64,000 nt of DNA from Fistularia commersonii. Lineage: Eukaryota; Chordata; Actinopteri; Syngnathiformes; Fistulariidae. The notes under the pieces are model-generated. The model made no database searches. It was not told the origin of the DNA and saw nothing but the letters and a program-made list of their open reading frames with translations. The translations under genes and the position numbers were made by a program. Within the stretch, counting starts at the first letter, position 1. Every line of letters begins with the position of its first letter. Below, one piece after another: positions 26,311 through 38,881 of the stretch. The stretch covers positions 12,236,501-12,300,500 of the forward strand of contig JBBMNZ010000019.1 of the NCBI GenBank assembly GCA_037954325.1, in the 5' to 3' direction.

Positions 26311-28959
26311 CTACAACATACCACTGCACAAAACCTCATCTCACATGGATTGAGGTAATAAAACATTTTTCAAAACTTTGTAATTTCCCCGCCGGGAATG
26401 TAAATCAACCTTACCTGACCCGTCCATCGGGGAAATTCATATTGCGTATTGCGATCCATCGCTTCCAATCCGCAACAGCAGAACCAAACACCTTCATGAA
26501 CATGATGAGGGAGAGGTAAAGGGAAGGGGACACTTTTAAAACCCAACACTGATAATATTCCACTTAAAAACAAGAGAGGGAAGGAAAAAAAAACAAAAAG
26601 TGATCCTCTCCGAAGGCCTCCTCCTGCTCCTGCGCAGCCAGAGATAGAAGCGAGGAAAGTGAAGACTGAGAAGCAAATGTCTACCAGAGCATCCAAGCTG
26701 GGACTCGCTGTCAAACTCAAGGGAACTTTCACGGGTCAGATAAGTGAAATTAAACCGGCTGCGGTACAAAACCGCGGACGTGCAGGCTGCGATGCAAAAC
26801 AAGTACAAGGTGGCTTCAAGAGGAACTGTGATTGCAGGTGAGGATATCCAAACAAGAGACAAATGCTGTGGGATTTCACGGCGATGGCCGGAATAATGGA
26901 AAAGTAAAAAGGAGAATCATAAAAAGAACATCTGTCTTGTTGACCTCTGGAAACAAATGATGGAGGTAAACACGGCGGAGGGAAGGCAGACGAGGGTTCA
27001 GAGTTGGCGCTGGCAGGAAAAAAAAACACACAACCTGTTCCGTCTGGGATTGATTGTGTGTGGGCAAATGGGCAGTTTGTGTTTATCCAGTGTGAGCGCG
27101 TTGTTCAATGACTCAGTACGAAGAACAGATATATAAGGTACCGCCTGCATCTGATCTGCCTCGTTGCTGAAAACTGAATGTACTTTCTGAAGTGATATGT
27201 GAGCAGACGGAGGTGGAGTGTGACTGCATATGCATCCGTGTGTGTGTGTGTGTGTGTGTGTGTTATCTCATATACTCATCTGGTTTTGTTGGTGTTTATT
27301 TTCACTCATTTATTCATGCTGACCTCATTCCTTGCACCGACCTTCAACTGTCCTCGTCCTCCTCTCCCCGGTGGCTCCGGCTTCATGCCGCTCCGGCTGC
27401 CAGGATGTAAGGAGGGATTGGACACATGTGAACATACAGACACACAAAACAGGGAGGTTCAATACAAAGGGCTCAGACAGAACAACATGCACCCTGATGG
27501 GAATCAAATTTACACTGAGAATGAGGAAGAGTGTGTGTGTGTGTGTGTGTGCAAGTGCATACATGTTTGTCACCCGGACCGAAGTTGATAGAACTGAGCT
27601 CCACATCTTTATCCCTCAGCATTGGTCCCTCTCTCTCTCTTACTCACACACACACACACACACACACACACTGCTGCAGCAAATACACTTCTCATATCTA
27701 CTTGTGACTCTGCAAGATGCAGGGGGGCGGGAGATTAAATAAGCAGAGGTGAGGGGCTGTGCGACATGTGACGCACAGATCACACGTCGTACAGAGTGAC
27801 TGGCTGCTTCTGCATCAATAAACAGTTTGTACCTGACAGTACATCTCCCACACACACACACACCTACGTAAATTTGCATATTCAAGCAGGCTGTGTGTTT
27901 GAGCTTCTTAAGCTGTACTTATGAGCAAGTGTTGATCGGCTTTGCAGTCTCTAACATCAGCCTCTTTCATAATTTGACTCAATCCATGTCTAATTTTCAC
28001 CTCTAACACGTTTGACTGAAAATACCCTCAAACACTCGCAAGTCCTCATGTGGGTCATTACATTCTGAGTTCTAGACAAGTTTTATTTTATTCTCCTGTC
28101 TTGTCCTTTTTCGTCGCCTGCTCGGGGAAACAAAGAGCCGACAAATTCAGCCAAGTCACTTTGCAGCAAATCCTGACACAAAGGGCTTTTGGTCTTTTTG
28201 TTTGTTGTCATGTTTATTGATATTTGAAAATGGCAAAATAAACAAGCTTTGACGGGGTTATTTCGGACGAACTTCTTTGAGGCCATCGGTACTCGAGGCA
28301 GTTTTCATACCCTACGTTTTCCATTATAGCTTTTGGAAATGTTTAACCACAGGGTGATGCATCCACTCGTTTAAGAGATTAAATGAGTTTTATTTTTTAT
28401 ATTCTGTTAGAGTAGCGGCATTTTTAAAATGGGCAATAAAAAACACCCCCATTTGAGGACACACTTTTCAAAATTGCTATATGGAAAGACGAAGCTTAGC
28501 TTCAATGCTAATTCGGGCCACTCAAATCCCAATCAGGTACAAGAAAAGTTGTAACGAAACAAAGCAGGGGTTTCAGCAGGTCAATGGGTTTATTTTACTG
28601 ATGCATTAAACGTGCAACAGGAAGTGACCTAATTTTGATCGAGGAAAAGCAAAAACAAGTCAGAGAAATCACACATCAGTGCTGTGTTTGTTTTGCTTCT
28701 GCACAGACAAATGCAGTTACTTTGGAAATACAACTTTCAGGACAGCTTTTTTTTTTTATCAGAATCTCAGACAGACAAAAATAAAAGCACAATAGCATAG
28801 AGGTTGGCATTTCTGTCTCAAACCAGCAAGATCTCTAGCCCCTCTCTTAGCCCCCGACAAAAAAAAAAACAAAAACAAAAAAAAACACTAACAATGAAAT
28901 GAATGTATGTATGTATATGGTTCTGAGATGGCTATTTGGTAAAGTGGCCACTTCTGACT

Positions 28960-29066
28960 GAATTGCACTTTTTGTAAGTCGCTTTGGATCAAAGCGTCTG
29001 CCGAATGACCGTAATGTAATGTAATGTAATGTAATGTAATGTAATGCAATGTAATGTAATGTAATG
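28960..29066 (+). repeat. SINE/LINE tail with (TAATG)n pentamer array
   Basis: The motif aagtcgctttggatcaaagc gtctgcc is the end of a widespread teleost retroposon family, followed by about eleven TAATG pentamers (29012-29066) with one TGCAATG interruption. The pentamer array is the element's own tail and is not an independent satellite. Confidence 0.7.
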
Positions 29067-29069
29067 GTT

Positions 29070-29455
29070 CAATTGCAACTGGGGCGCCTTTCTGTGTGGA
29101 GTTTGCATGTTTGCAAGTTTCCTTCAGATTCTCCAGTTTCCTCCCAAACACCCAAAATATGCAGTAGGTTCAGTGGAGACCCAAACACGCCAACCCAGAT
29201 TTGAGAGAGTCATGAAAGTATGAAAAGATGATAGTATGCGTATATGACTTATGAGTATGTACAAATTTAAAAACACGGTGTCCCCTGGGGCATATGTGTA
29301 TTCACTGTGAATGGTTTTATGTCTCCAAATGTGGCTCTTTGATCAAATGACAATCGGTCCAAGGGAGGTCCTGTCTCTCAATGACAGCTGAGATAGGATG
29401 CAGCCGTCCCGCAACCTGAATGCAAGATGAGTGGTATAGAAAGGATGAATTATTT
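29070..29455. repeat. Abundant teleost interspersed repeat, copy B (inverted relative to copy A)
   Basis: The series gtgtggagtttgcatgtttg, ctccagtttcctcccaaaca, gacagctgagataggatgca and gagtggtatagaaaggatga is the reverse-complement layout of the family at 34860-35197. It is more diverged and partly rearranged. Confidence 0.6.
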
Positions 29456-29869
29456 TGGTATTTAAGTATCACAGCCTTTTCCTTTCATGTCTACTGAACA
29501 TTTTTATTATATACACTCATTTTTCAAAGTGTCGTCCATGTCATTATTCTCATCTAATTTTGAAGTTGGCCTTTACTCAGTCCATCGGGTACAAGTGACG
29601 TTATTTAAAACTTTTAAATGTAGTCAGTATATTTGGGCTTTAAATGTTTCATCAAAACAAAGTGATCGTGTCATATAAAGAGGGAAAATGTTTGTTAGTT
29701 TCAACTCCAAGAGCAGCCACAGGTTTGAGTTTTCACCCTGGAAGGAATAAAGAGCATATTTGTTGGGGACTACTTCCACATACTGAAGCGAGTATTTATA
29801 GCGGCAGGATGGTGAAAGACTATAAATACAAGGCTTGTCTTCATGCAAATGAGACGATATGTTGTGCTT

Positions 29870-30850
29870 GTCTGTGGAGGTTCTCAGTTATCCAGGTCAT
29901 GATGAATTCTTGTTGAAATCTTCTTGTCGTGGCAACTGGGTTTGAATTTCTTCACTTGTAGATGTTTCACCCCTCGTCCAAGAGGCTTCTTCAGTTCTGG
30001 TGACCTGTGGGGAGTTTCCAAATATAACTGCCAGGGTTTTGGGCAGGTTTACAATACAGTGGCTCGCTATGTAAATGGAAGAGTTGATCGGCAGAAACTA
30101 CGTCCAAGGAGGTTGTTGTGCTAATGGGAAGGTGTTGTTCGTTGGGGACAAAGGAGCAACTTTTGAGGATTACCTGGATTGGAATGTGATAAGGTAAAGC
30201 TAAACAAAAGAGTGAAACTTGTTGGATCACATGAACTGAGGCTCATGTGAACATAACAGAGGGCTGGTTCTACTGGTGACGCTTTCCTAGTTTTTTGGGG
30301 GGGAGCAGATGGGCCCGGTCCATCTTGGTATCAACCCCAAAACGGCGTTCGTGAAAGATGGTGTCTAAGGCGCCCTCCTCCGTTCCAAGATGGCTTCTTT
30401 GACTCCTTTCTCAAACCATCCAGTATACGGACATTGCGGTCTTCAAATGAAATCCATTCCTTCAGGTGTCGGTGGACTGCAAAGTCCCGTCCAGAAGCGT
30501 TGGCTCTCCCGTGTTGGGTCGTCCATTTGTGCGGAGGTTGTTTGGTCTCTCCAATGTAGACGTCTTCACAGTCCTCAGTGCGAGCGACAACATAGACAGC
30601 ATTCTCGATCTTATGCTCGAGTGTTTTGTCCTTGGGGTGCACCAGTATTTGTCTCGTAATGTTGTGGGGTTTGAAAAGTGCCTTTATATGGTGTTTGTTG
30701 AACACCCTTCATGGGTTCTCCTAAACACCAGCAACTTATAGTATGAAGATGTTCTTTCGTTTGTCGTCGTCTTCTTCCTGTTCTTTGTTCCTGCGTCTGG
30801 TGGTTTCCGATTCGCAGGGACGTAGAACGGTAGGAAGACAACAACAAATG
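29870..30850 (-). mobile_element. Penelope-like retroelement fragment with GIY-YIG endonuclease remnant
   Basis: Minus-strand frame 30331-30705 encodes VYVVARTEDCEDVYIGETKQ, then HLKEWISFEDRNVRILD and WNGGGRLRHHLS. This is the GIY-YIG endonuclease layout (YVV ... YIGET) of Penelope-like elements of the Neptune/Poseidon type. The sequence further left (29880-30000, including gatgtttcacccctcgtcca) is the usual non-coding 3' part. The expected arginine after YIGET is replaced (KQPPHKW) and the frame is degraded, so the copy is inactive. Confidence 0.8.
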
Positions 30851-31751
30851 GAAGATCATTGGGGATGAATGAAATATATAGATATCATACATGTAAATCA
30901 AGTTTGGGCTCAAAAGAGCATAGAAATGTTGGCCTGAGGTTTAGTGTGACCTCTCAGCAACCTTCCAGCCTCCTCAACTGCAACGGGTTCACGTTGTTCC
31001 CTTCATACCTGAAGGCAAGTCGAACAGAAGGCAGTGATTTGGTAAAAGTGCAACAGAAACAGGTCATTTTGGCGTGGAAATATGGAAAGAAAATTGTTTC
31101 CGTAAATAAAACAAGCACTATCCATTCTCTGTCACATTTTATTTTAGTGTTTTGTTTTGATTCATTCATTGCTCAAAGGTCTTTTTAAGAATGTACACAC
31201 ACCAGTGTCTGTGCGGGTGCACACATGCACTCCAACATCACTGATCAGATCCTTAATTTTGCAGCATAACTTCACAGGTCTGGATTTACTCAGGGCGAAA
31301 AATAAGACCTCATCAAGTGTGAGAAAGGTCCAGAATCAAATCAATGAGACTTTTACTTTTACTTACTTTTGATGATTTTTGTTACATCTGATTCTTCACA
31401 AGACAAACCCAATGGCCAAAAAGGCGTTTTTTGATTGCATTATAGAAAATACAAGTGGAAATACATGAGACTTCTTTATAAAAAGGGCCCCAAAAGTCAT
31501 ATTTTTGTCTAGTTCTAGTACAACAGATGCCTCCCACCCACTTACCGTGGTTGTTTAATTTGAACTCATTCATCATATGATACATAACCTTCCTCATGTC
31601 CCACATCTGTACCCCTCCTTTTGGGCCCACTAGAGTTTTTCCTATCCGAATGACTTGAAATTTAACAAATTCTTGCGTTAAAAATATTTGACTCAACCCC
31701 GGTTTTGCATGCTTTTTTGTTGTAGCAGACACACATGTACACATGCAAGCC

Positions 31752-31783
<32 letters not shown>

Positions 31784-33454
31784 CCTTCCTTCCTTCAGTG
31801 CTCTCCTCTGCCATCACTTTATCAACGGGGTGCCTCCTGATGCTCCTCCTAATCTTCCCCTCCATCTGTCTCCTCCGACCTGCCTCCCTGTGACTCCACT
31901 CAGCCTCCAGCCTCCCCGTGACTCCTGACTCTGTGATAAACAGTTGCTCGCGTTCATGGGTGGAGTGTAGTGGAGCGGGGGTGGGTGGGAAGGGGTAGTG
32001 GGGCTAGAGGGGTAATGGCTCCAGAAAGGTGCTCAGTGGTTCTATCGTTGTTGCTGGAGGGCAGGCGAGGGAATAGATTTCGGACCAAGTGTTTACCCCA
32101 CCACAGCCAACCCCCATGAGTGCAATTACATCCCCCTCCCCCCCACACACACACATAAGACACCCCTTCAGCTAAATCCCTCCCATCACATTTCACCTGT
32201 CAGATTTCGGGCCACTCAAGGTTCTAGAACAGGCCGAGTGGGCTGGGGGATGAGTGGAAGGAGACGCACGGACAGGCCAACAATCTGTATGTATGAGAGC
32301 TTATATGTCCGTGACAAAAATACGACAGGGTGAGGGGGACTACTTTGTGCCAGGGCGGGGGGACTCTGTGGTAATCCGTGTGCACGTCCCCACATCTGGA
32401 CCGAACAGAGAGGGATCACACTCACGGCGTGAAGTAAGACCGTAGAGCCACACGGAGGGATACAGGTGCCAATTATTTTCCCGTCTAATGTAAACCAGAG
32501 AGCGAGAAGACGTCAATCAGCTCTGCAGCCATTTGGAATGGAAATGCGGAGACTATTCATAGGAAATGGGCTATTTTGGAGGCTGATGAAACAGCTTGGT
32601 CACGGCTTACAAAAATATCTAGGCAGATTCCAGCTTTGGAAAGAACACCTCGCGTCATCTGAGCGCCAGACTCAATAATGAGCAGAAAATTACAGTCTAT
32701 CCGATATTGTTTCATTATGTTTCGAAAATCAACTCTAGCGTGAGAAGTCACTGATCCTCCGCAGGTATAGGAAATAGTAAGATGTATACTTTTAAAAAAA
32801 AAAAAAAAAAAACAGCAGGATTTGCTTTTTTCACCTTTTCCTTCTCTTCCCACCTGTCGTTTCAGAGGCCTGGACGAGTCCCCGAGTGGGCAGAGTTAGA
32901 AATATATTAAGGACGATTTTAGCGTTATCTATTGCATTCATGATCCTCAGTCAAAGCTAAAGGTTAATCCCTTTTACGTGTGATACCTGGATATCAGCTC
33001 ACGAGGCTCTTGAAAATAAGAACTACTAAAAATGTCTGGTGTGTTTTGTTGTAAGGAGGGCAGCAGTTTTCCTCCAGTTGCCTAAATATTTGGATGAGGA
33101 CAAATTTGATTGGTCAATCCAAGCTGTGTTAGGGTAAGAGTTGCGTGTCAATCACAGAGCAACATTTAGATAAATACAACCACTCACTTTCTCATTCACA
33201 GCAATCCATGAATGTGCATAAATTCAATATTAATGCCTCGTAAAGATGCAAACTAACATATCTGATATCCTCTGATAAAACCATCTAAATGACTGTTAAG
33301 TTGATCTTTGGTTTTCAGGTGTCCGTGCTGTACTTCAGAGAAAGGTGTACTTGGAAAGTTTACATTTACTGCCGATAAGGCAGACCCCGAAGCTGTAATT
33401 CTTTAAGTTGCTCTTCAAATTTTATCAGAATTATTGTCAATTCAGCATCTGTTC

Positions 33455-33785
33455 ACACCTTGAATGGTCAATGAGCTGCCATGCCAAGGCACTGTAACCA
33501 TGTAGATTATGTGTTTGTTTTGATTGTGGGTTGTATTTCGGTGCACTTGGAATTTGATTTGTCGTTGTCGGGAGTCGCCTAAAGAGGTGCATTGGGGAGA
33601 AAGTATGGGTTGTGATTGCTTCTGCCTGCCCTTGTTTTGTGGGGACTTGTTTCGCTGACTCGCGAGCGAGAGAGCAGCTCGGTTCCTTTTTGGTCGCATG
33701 CGACCGTTAAACCTGACAGACCCGTAAGTGACTACGAAATAAAGCCTCTCCTGTCCTGATGGAACGGTGTCCTTTTCATTGGAAT
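33455..33785 (+). repeat. Possible solo-LTR-like segment
   Basis: The segment has a single plus-strand AATAAA (about 33739) shortly before a potential 3' boundary, a CpG-bearing core (33655-33710) and no coding capacity, as in the U3-R-U5 part of an LTR. No TG...CA ends with a target duplication could be fixed, so this is only a suggestion. Confidence 0.2.
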
Positions 33786-33799
33786 TTTTTTTTTATTCT

Positions 33800-34130
33800 T
33801 TATTTTGAAACCCGAAACACCCACGGCCCTGGCACGCTACCCCTAAAAAAGTTAGGGTTACAGCACTAACCAAGCCCTCAGGAGTAATTTGGCATGCAGA
33901 CAAAAGGAGTTGGGAATAAAACCGCGAACCTTCCAACAGGAGGGAAACCTCTAACAATTTTCCATACGTCATGAACTGTTACTATTACTATCTCCACTAC
34001 AGGGTTGGGCAGCAGTTGTTCAGTTGGTTGAGCGAGTATCCCTCCATTATGTGTGCGTCAATGGGTGAGCGCTATCTATTGTAAAGTGCTGGTGAAAGAT
34101 TTATAGAAGCTGAAACCATTTAGCGGGGAA
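33800..34130. repeat. Possible degenerate tRNA-derived SINE pieces
   Basis: The minus strand at about 33890-33950 reads gttggaaggttcgcggtttt and then ctgcatgcc, like the B box and body of a common fish SINE. The plus strand at 34018-34060 reads cagttggttgagcgagta, like an A box. 34080-34125 resembles a SINE tail (gtaaagtgctggtgaaagat). The two pieces are in opposite orientations. The family assignment is weak. Confidence 0.3.
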
Positions 34131-34859
34131 ATCAGTGAATACATCGAAATGTAAGAAATGACAGCATTTCCTTTACAACTGAATTGTTGTAAAAGCATTA
34201 CATGCTTGTTAGTAGGCGAGTCCACCCCGCTGATGTCATCTCAGTGTGCTTACACAGCAGGTTGTTGTCAGTTTCAGGGTCTCATCTTGGCAACTGTCTC
34301 TCATTTTGCAGCCTGGATAGGGCAGTTATTAGTTGGGTTGTTTTTCTTTAAACACAGCCTGTGTCGGGTCACGCCGACAGGTCAAACCAACTGCGAATAT
34401 GCTTGGAATCAGAGATATGGGTAGATAATCCCTTCTTCTTTCAAACAACAAGATCAATAAATAGTTTAGTGCGGACACTGGTCTGAGCGATCACAGAAAA
34501 CTTTGACGGTCATAAATTTGCAACAGAAGTTTGTTGAGAAATGAAAAAATTGTGATTGTGTAAAAATGTGATTGTGACATTAACAATGCTTGCTCCGTCA
34601 AATTCTTTTGTCTCCTATTTTATGAAATGATAACCCAAGAACAAAGGAATTACAGGATATTTAGCTAGTGAAGCCATGCAAAATAGAAGAAATTAGTTGA
34701 AAATCACCCCTTCAATATGTCTGAAATTGAGAGGAAACCAGAAACAGCGTTGACATGTTGACAGGGAAAGGCAAAAAAAAAGTTAACTAATTAGGAAATC
34801 TGCTGAAAAGTTGACAGCAAGTGGCTGAAAATGAAAGAAATTAGCCAAAAATCTGACAC

Positions 34860-35197
34860 AATATGCATCTACCTGTCCATTATCTACCGCTCATCCTGTT
34901 GTCATGGTCGCAAGGATGCTAGAGCCAAACCCAGCTGTCGCCGGTCGATCGCAGGGCCACATAAAGAGACAAACGACCATTCACTCTCTCATTCACACAT
35001 TTTGTCTGGCAAATTTTCCAATGCACACCAATTAACCCCCTGCATGTTTTTGGACTTTGGCAGGTTGAGTCGGGACCCCCCGCGGAGACATGGGAAGAAC
35101 ATGCAAACTCCACACAGGAAGACGCCCCGTGGGAATCGGACCAGGGTCCTTCATGCTGCGAGGCAGAAGCACAAACCACTTTGCCACCGCGGTTAGA
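34860..35197. repeat. Abundant teleost interspersed repeat, copy A
   Basis: The series tctaccgctcatcctg, gatcgcagggccacat, gcatgtttttggactttggc, gaacatgcaaactccacaca and aaccactttgccaccgcgg is the familiar landmark order of a very abundant teleost repeat. The open frames here are chance products of it. Confidence 0.65.
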
Positions 35198-35409
35198 CAA
35201 TCTGTGCATTCATGTTTGACTTGAGTTGTTTAATTGTCAGTAAATCCACCATGACAAACATGCTCAAATGCAATTGCGTTACTTTCCTGTTAAAAAAAAA
35301 AAAAACATCAAAATATAACTGCCTGACATGTCAACAGATTCCTACGGGAAGCCCTTCAACACGTCATCTGTATGTCACATTGGAAATCTACCGGAAGAAT
35401 GAGGACCCG

Positions 35410-35550
35410 CCTCTCTGGCATTCTCAGAAAGGACAAAACTTCCGATTAGTTTGTGTGAAAGAAGAGGATGCAGGAGACAGGGTTAGGTGGAGAAGATGAT
35501 TCACTGCGGCGACCCCTGAAGAGAGCAGCCGAAAGGAAAAGAAGAAGACG
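35410..35550 (+). mobile_element. RTE-type LINE 3' tail
   Basis: The sequence gaagatgattcactgcggcg acccctgaag, followed by an AGCCGAAAGGAAAAGAAGAAG-like end, is the recurrent 3' terminus of a teleost RTE-clade LINE. Only the tail is present, as expected for a 5'-truncated insertion. Confidence 0.65.
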
Positions 35551-36337
35551 CCACTTAAAAAACAGTCTGTTCTCTCTGCGGGAGGTTCAGATTGGCTCCA
35601 TCCTTTCAAAGGTGGAGGTGACAAACGCTTGAGCGTCTGGAATGCACTTATTCATTGGGGGTCAAGGCACTGCTGTTGTTTACTGGAGTTCCTGGCGGCG
35701 GGATAAGAAGCTTCTACACACGCGGCCATTTGAATAATTGTTTTCAAATGCCCTTCTTAATTTCGAGATCCCATTACTTTGCCGAGCTCTCGCTGGTGAT
35801 GAGCATCGAGACAGTGCTTGTGCACACCGGTCTAATGGAAGGTACTTATGCGAGGCCACGGAGACGCGCTCGCGACGAGACACAAATGGAAACACGGAAC
35901 ACTTGACGAGGATTGGGTCATTAACCACACAAGTGGCGAGAGCGACTGCGAGAACATCTCGGGAAGAAGATAATGGCATCGCTGTCTTCTGAGCGACGAC
36001 ACAAAGGTTCTGCCGACGGTCCTTCACAACGTTCAGATAGCATTATCCACACAATTAACTCCATTGTTTCCTCTATTTCCTCCATTTCCGGTGCTGACAA
36101 GGCGGATAAACTTCCATGGAGTAATTAGAGAATGGCGCTTAAACACATTCGACGCTGACTTGCTTTACATCACCGCCAATTAGTGCTTTCAAACTCTGTG
36201 GTAAAACTCCTTGAAATGTATCCTTAAACGCATGGCTTCTGCCGACCGTGGGTTTTTCGAAAAACACGTGCCAGTGTTGCGACGGCAAAATAAAGATGCT
36301 GACAACAGTGCGGATGACACAACGGTATCGACTACGG

Positions 36338-36630
36338 CAGTCGTCCCCGAGCCCCAGCCCGCAAAGAAAGTCTCTCTTGTTACAAATTATCGTTTTTTTC
36401 ATTAGACCTTTCGGATCTTATTTCCAAAAACATCTGTTTCCGCCTTCACCTTGCTGCCGCACTTAATAATGTGGGTCCCTGATATAAAGCGTAATCATTG
36501 TATCCCGATTAAATACGTTGACCTGCTAAAGGTTTTTTATGATTTGAATCCCCACGCCTCTAAACTGGTCCGTGGAAACATTTTTAAGCATAAAACCAGT
36601 CCCTGCTATAAAAAAGGATGGGGATCACTG
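36338..36630. mobile_element. Non-autonomous hAT-type element with imperfect terminal inverted repeats
   Basis: The left end cagtcgtccccgagcc and the inverted right end cagtgatccccatcct are imperfect inverted repeats of the CAGTGGTCCCCAACC type, which is common in teleost hAT derivatives. The flanking octamers gactacgg (36330-36337) and ggctaagg (36631-36638) agree at 6 of 8 bases, as expected for an aged 8-bp target duplication. The body (293 bp) has no coding capacity. Confidence 0.65.
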
Positions 36631-37367
36631 GGCTAAGGCACGCAAGAGGCAACGCTGAGCCTCGGAACACTGTGGCCTCCTTTGCAGACAAACTGTGCTT
36701 ATTTAGAGAAAAAAATGACAGTTCGTCACTTTGGCTTAGACAAGCAATTCTATGAGCCAAATGACAAGACATTAGAGTATAATTTCCCCTCTCATTCATG
36801 AAAACAAAGTTTTCATCATTCTTTGCTCATTTTCTGTTAATTGTCTTACAACTGCTGTCCACTTTACTGCTCATCTTCAGATCCCGTCATGCTGATTGTT
36901 TTGTAGTTATGGACTCTATTTATTTTATTGCTAATTTGCCTGTGCTTGTCTTTCAGATGATTTATCTATTTCCTGCCAAACGTCAGCTGTTTACAAATCT
37001 AGAAAAGTTATTTTTCCATATTTTATGAATGTATTTTCAAATTTATCAAAATTGAATCTGCTAACACATGAAAAGGGAAAATTACAAAGTATGTATCTTA
37101 AACAGTTGAGTATTTTACAAAGATGTTACTGTACGTTAATGCCTACCTGGCCACAGGATCCAACTAATAATCTAATGTAACATCATAAGACAGGGTCAGA
37201 GGTGAAATGTCTAGAAAAGGTGGAAATAAAGAAGTACCTGTACTGTGAAAATGGAGGAACCGTGCGATGATGTATGCAGTAAGACATTACTTGTCAGCTC
37301 CCACTCAGGTAGAGCCTAGATAAAGACCACACCACAAACAAGTAGCAATCACTACACCACTGGATTA

Positions 37368-38881
37368 TTTATTACACTTGTTTGGCATTTTCCTCTCTCT
37401 CTCTGCCCCCAATTTTACTTCTTGTTGTCTTTCTACCCACTCTCCTCTCCCAAGGCAGAGACAGTCGCTAGGCAACACGCACCGCAGAGCAGCGCTGCTC
37501 TCCAACTTGGCTCTGTGCTCAGCATGCCCCTGTGGTTTCAGACAATCAAATACATGAGTGTGAGTGCATTCATACAGAATGTGTGTAGGAAAAGGTGAAA
37601 GCTATGAATAGTTTCCATCTCAAAGGAAAGAGCAAATAGTCCCTTTGGCTTGTGAGAACTGCCTCTTGACTGTAGTGAAATACCATCTTGCATTCATCAA
37701 GGACATATTACAGGGCGTCAAACTGTGAACCGCTTTCAACAGAAGAGACCAAAATGAGGCACGGCTCTTGTGAACAGATATGCTTTTAATTCACTTTAAC
37801 CTGAATAGATGCACCACAAAGCCACCTGTTAGACAAGGAGCCATCCATCTAAAGATGTGTGTAACTTCATCAAGGCCTATGGGTTCTGGCTGCACAACAG
37901 CAGCTATAGAGGCATAGCTGTGATTGCATGGCAACACACCCTCCAAGAGCGACACCTGAATTCATAGACTCAGTGTCTGGAGACAAAGGACTTTGGTTCG
38001 AGTAGGTTCTTGTCACGTATGAATCAAGCAAACAGAAAGGTCCTCCTATGGCGACAAAGGAGAGTAAATCACCGCAGTTTAACTGATATGCTTGTTTGAC
38101 AAAAAAAGTGTGTTCTAAGAAAATCTATTTATCCTACGATGGGGACACCACGCTTCTGTAATCATCACCGACGGCGAGATGTAGAAAAAAAGCAAGTTTA
38201 CTTTTTTGACTTTCACTCTTCAGTTTACATTCAGCAGAATGATCATCACGGCTTTAAAAAAATAGACATTTCTATGGGCAGACATGGAGCAACAACCACC
38301 TGTTAAGTCAAGATTGTTTAAAAAGGAAGGTAAAAACAAGATTCAATCCATATAGAAATGCAAAGCTCAATAAAGAAATGGCACTTACACCTGTGGACAA
38401 TGGGGAATCTCCAAGGCAGCTTTCCAGCCACTCACACACATATCACAAATTAGTATAGATTCAAAAAATAATTCAGGTTTGAGTCTTAAAACAAAATACT
38501 GTTCACAGAGTCCAATCCTTACGGGTTCTATACGAATCTGGGCAACACGACACTCTTAAGGAAAAAAAGATTCCAACTTTTCAGCGCTGAAATTTATGTT
38601 GGCATACAGGTCCATAAAATTCTGATCTGACCGGTCAGTCGTCTTGTGTAGTTTCAGGTGGACCAGACCTTCTGTAAACTGTAATCCGTAAACCCCAAGG
38701 ATGACATTTGTTTGTTTTACATGGAGACGGTTTTGTTTATCGTCCTGGCGTTGCTCTGGGCAAGAAGAGTCCGACCGATTTAAAACCTGTTCTCTTGCAT
38801 GATATCATTTCTGAAATAAAGATAACAAGGCTGGTGTGGCTCAAAGAGAGTGATACCCGAGGAGGGGAAGGCCGGCGGCCA
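37368..38881 (-). other. wrap53: Probable wrap53 3' UTR
   Basis: This is unique, non-coding sequence directly downstream of the wrap53 stop. No AATAAA occurs on the minus strand until 37368-37373. An ATTAAA variant lies at 37785-37790. The 3' end is therefore placed between about 37.35 and 37.77 kb by inference. A plus-strand AATAAA near 38816 has no plus-strand gene to serve. Confidence 0.4.

Larger units (their letters stand above)
24150..37360. other. efnb3-wrap53 intergenic segment
   Basis: No protein-coding gene is supported between the efnb3 promoter area and the end of wrap53. The segment is a mosaic of old mobile elements, listed separately, and unique sequence. A CpG-bearing, apparently unique block lies at about 35650-36010. 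Transposon density rises and CA-microsatellite density falls towards wrap53. Confidence 0.6.

Noticed and set aside
26659..26841. 60-codon plus-strand frame followed by a GTGAGG donor, as a host exon
   Set aside because: It has no standard ATG and no partner acceptor or homology. A donor-like GT alone is not enough.
29012..29066. TAATG pentamer array as a satellite or CRISPR-like repeat
   Set aside because: It follows directly after the conserved end of a fish retroposon, so it is that element's tail. There are no spacers.
38810..38830. Plus-strand AATAAA as the end of a plus-strand gene
   Set aside because: No plus-strand exon was found to its left, and it lies in the presumed wrap53 3' UTR.
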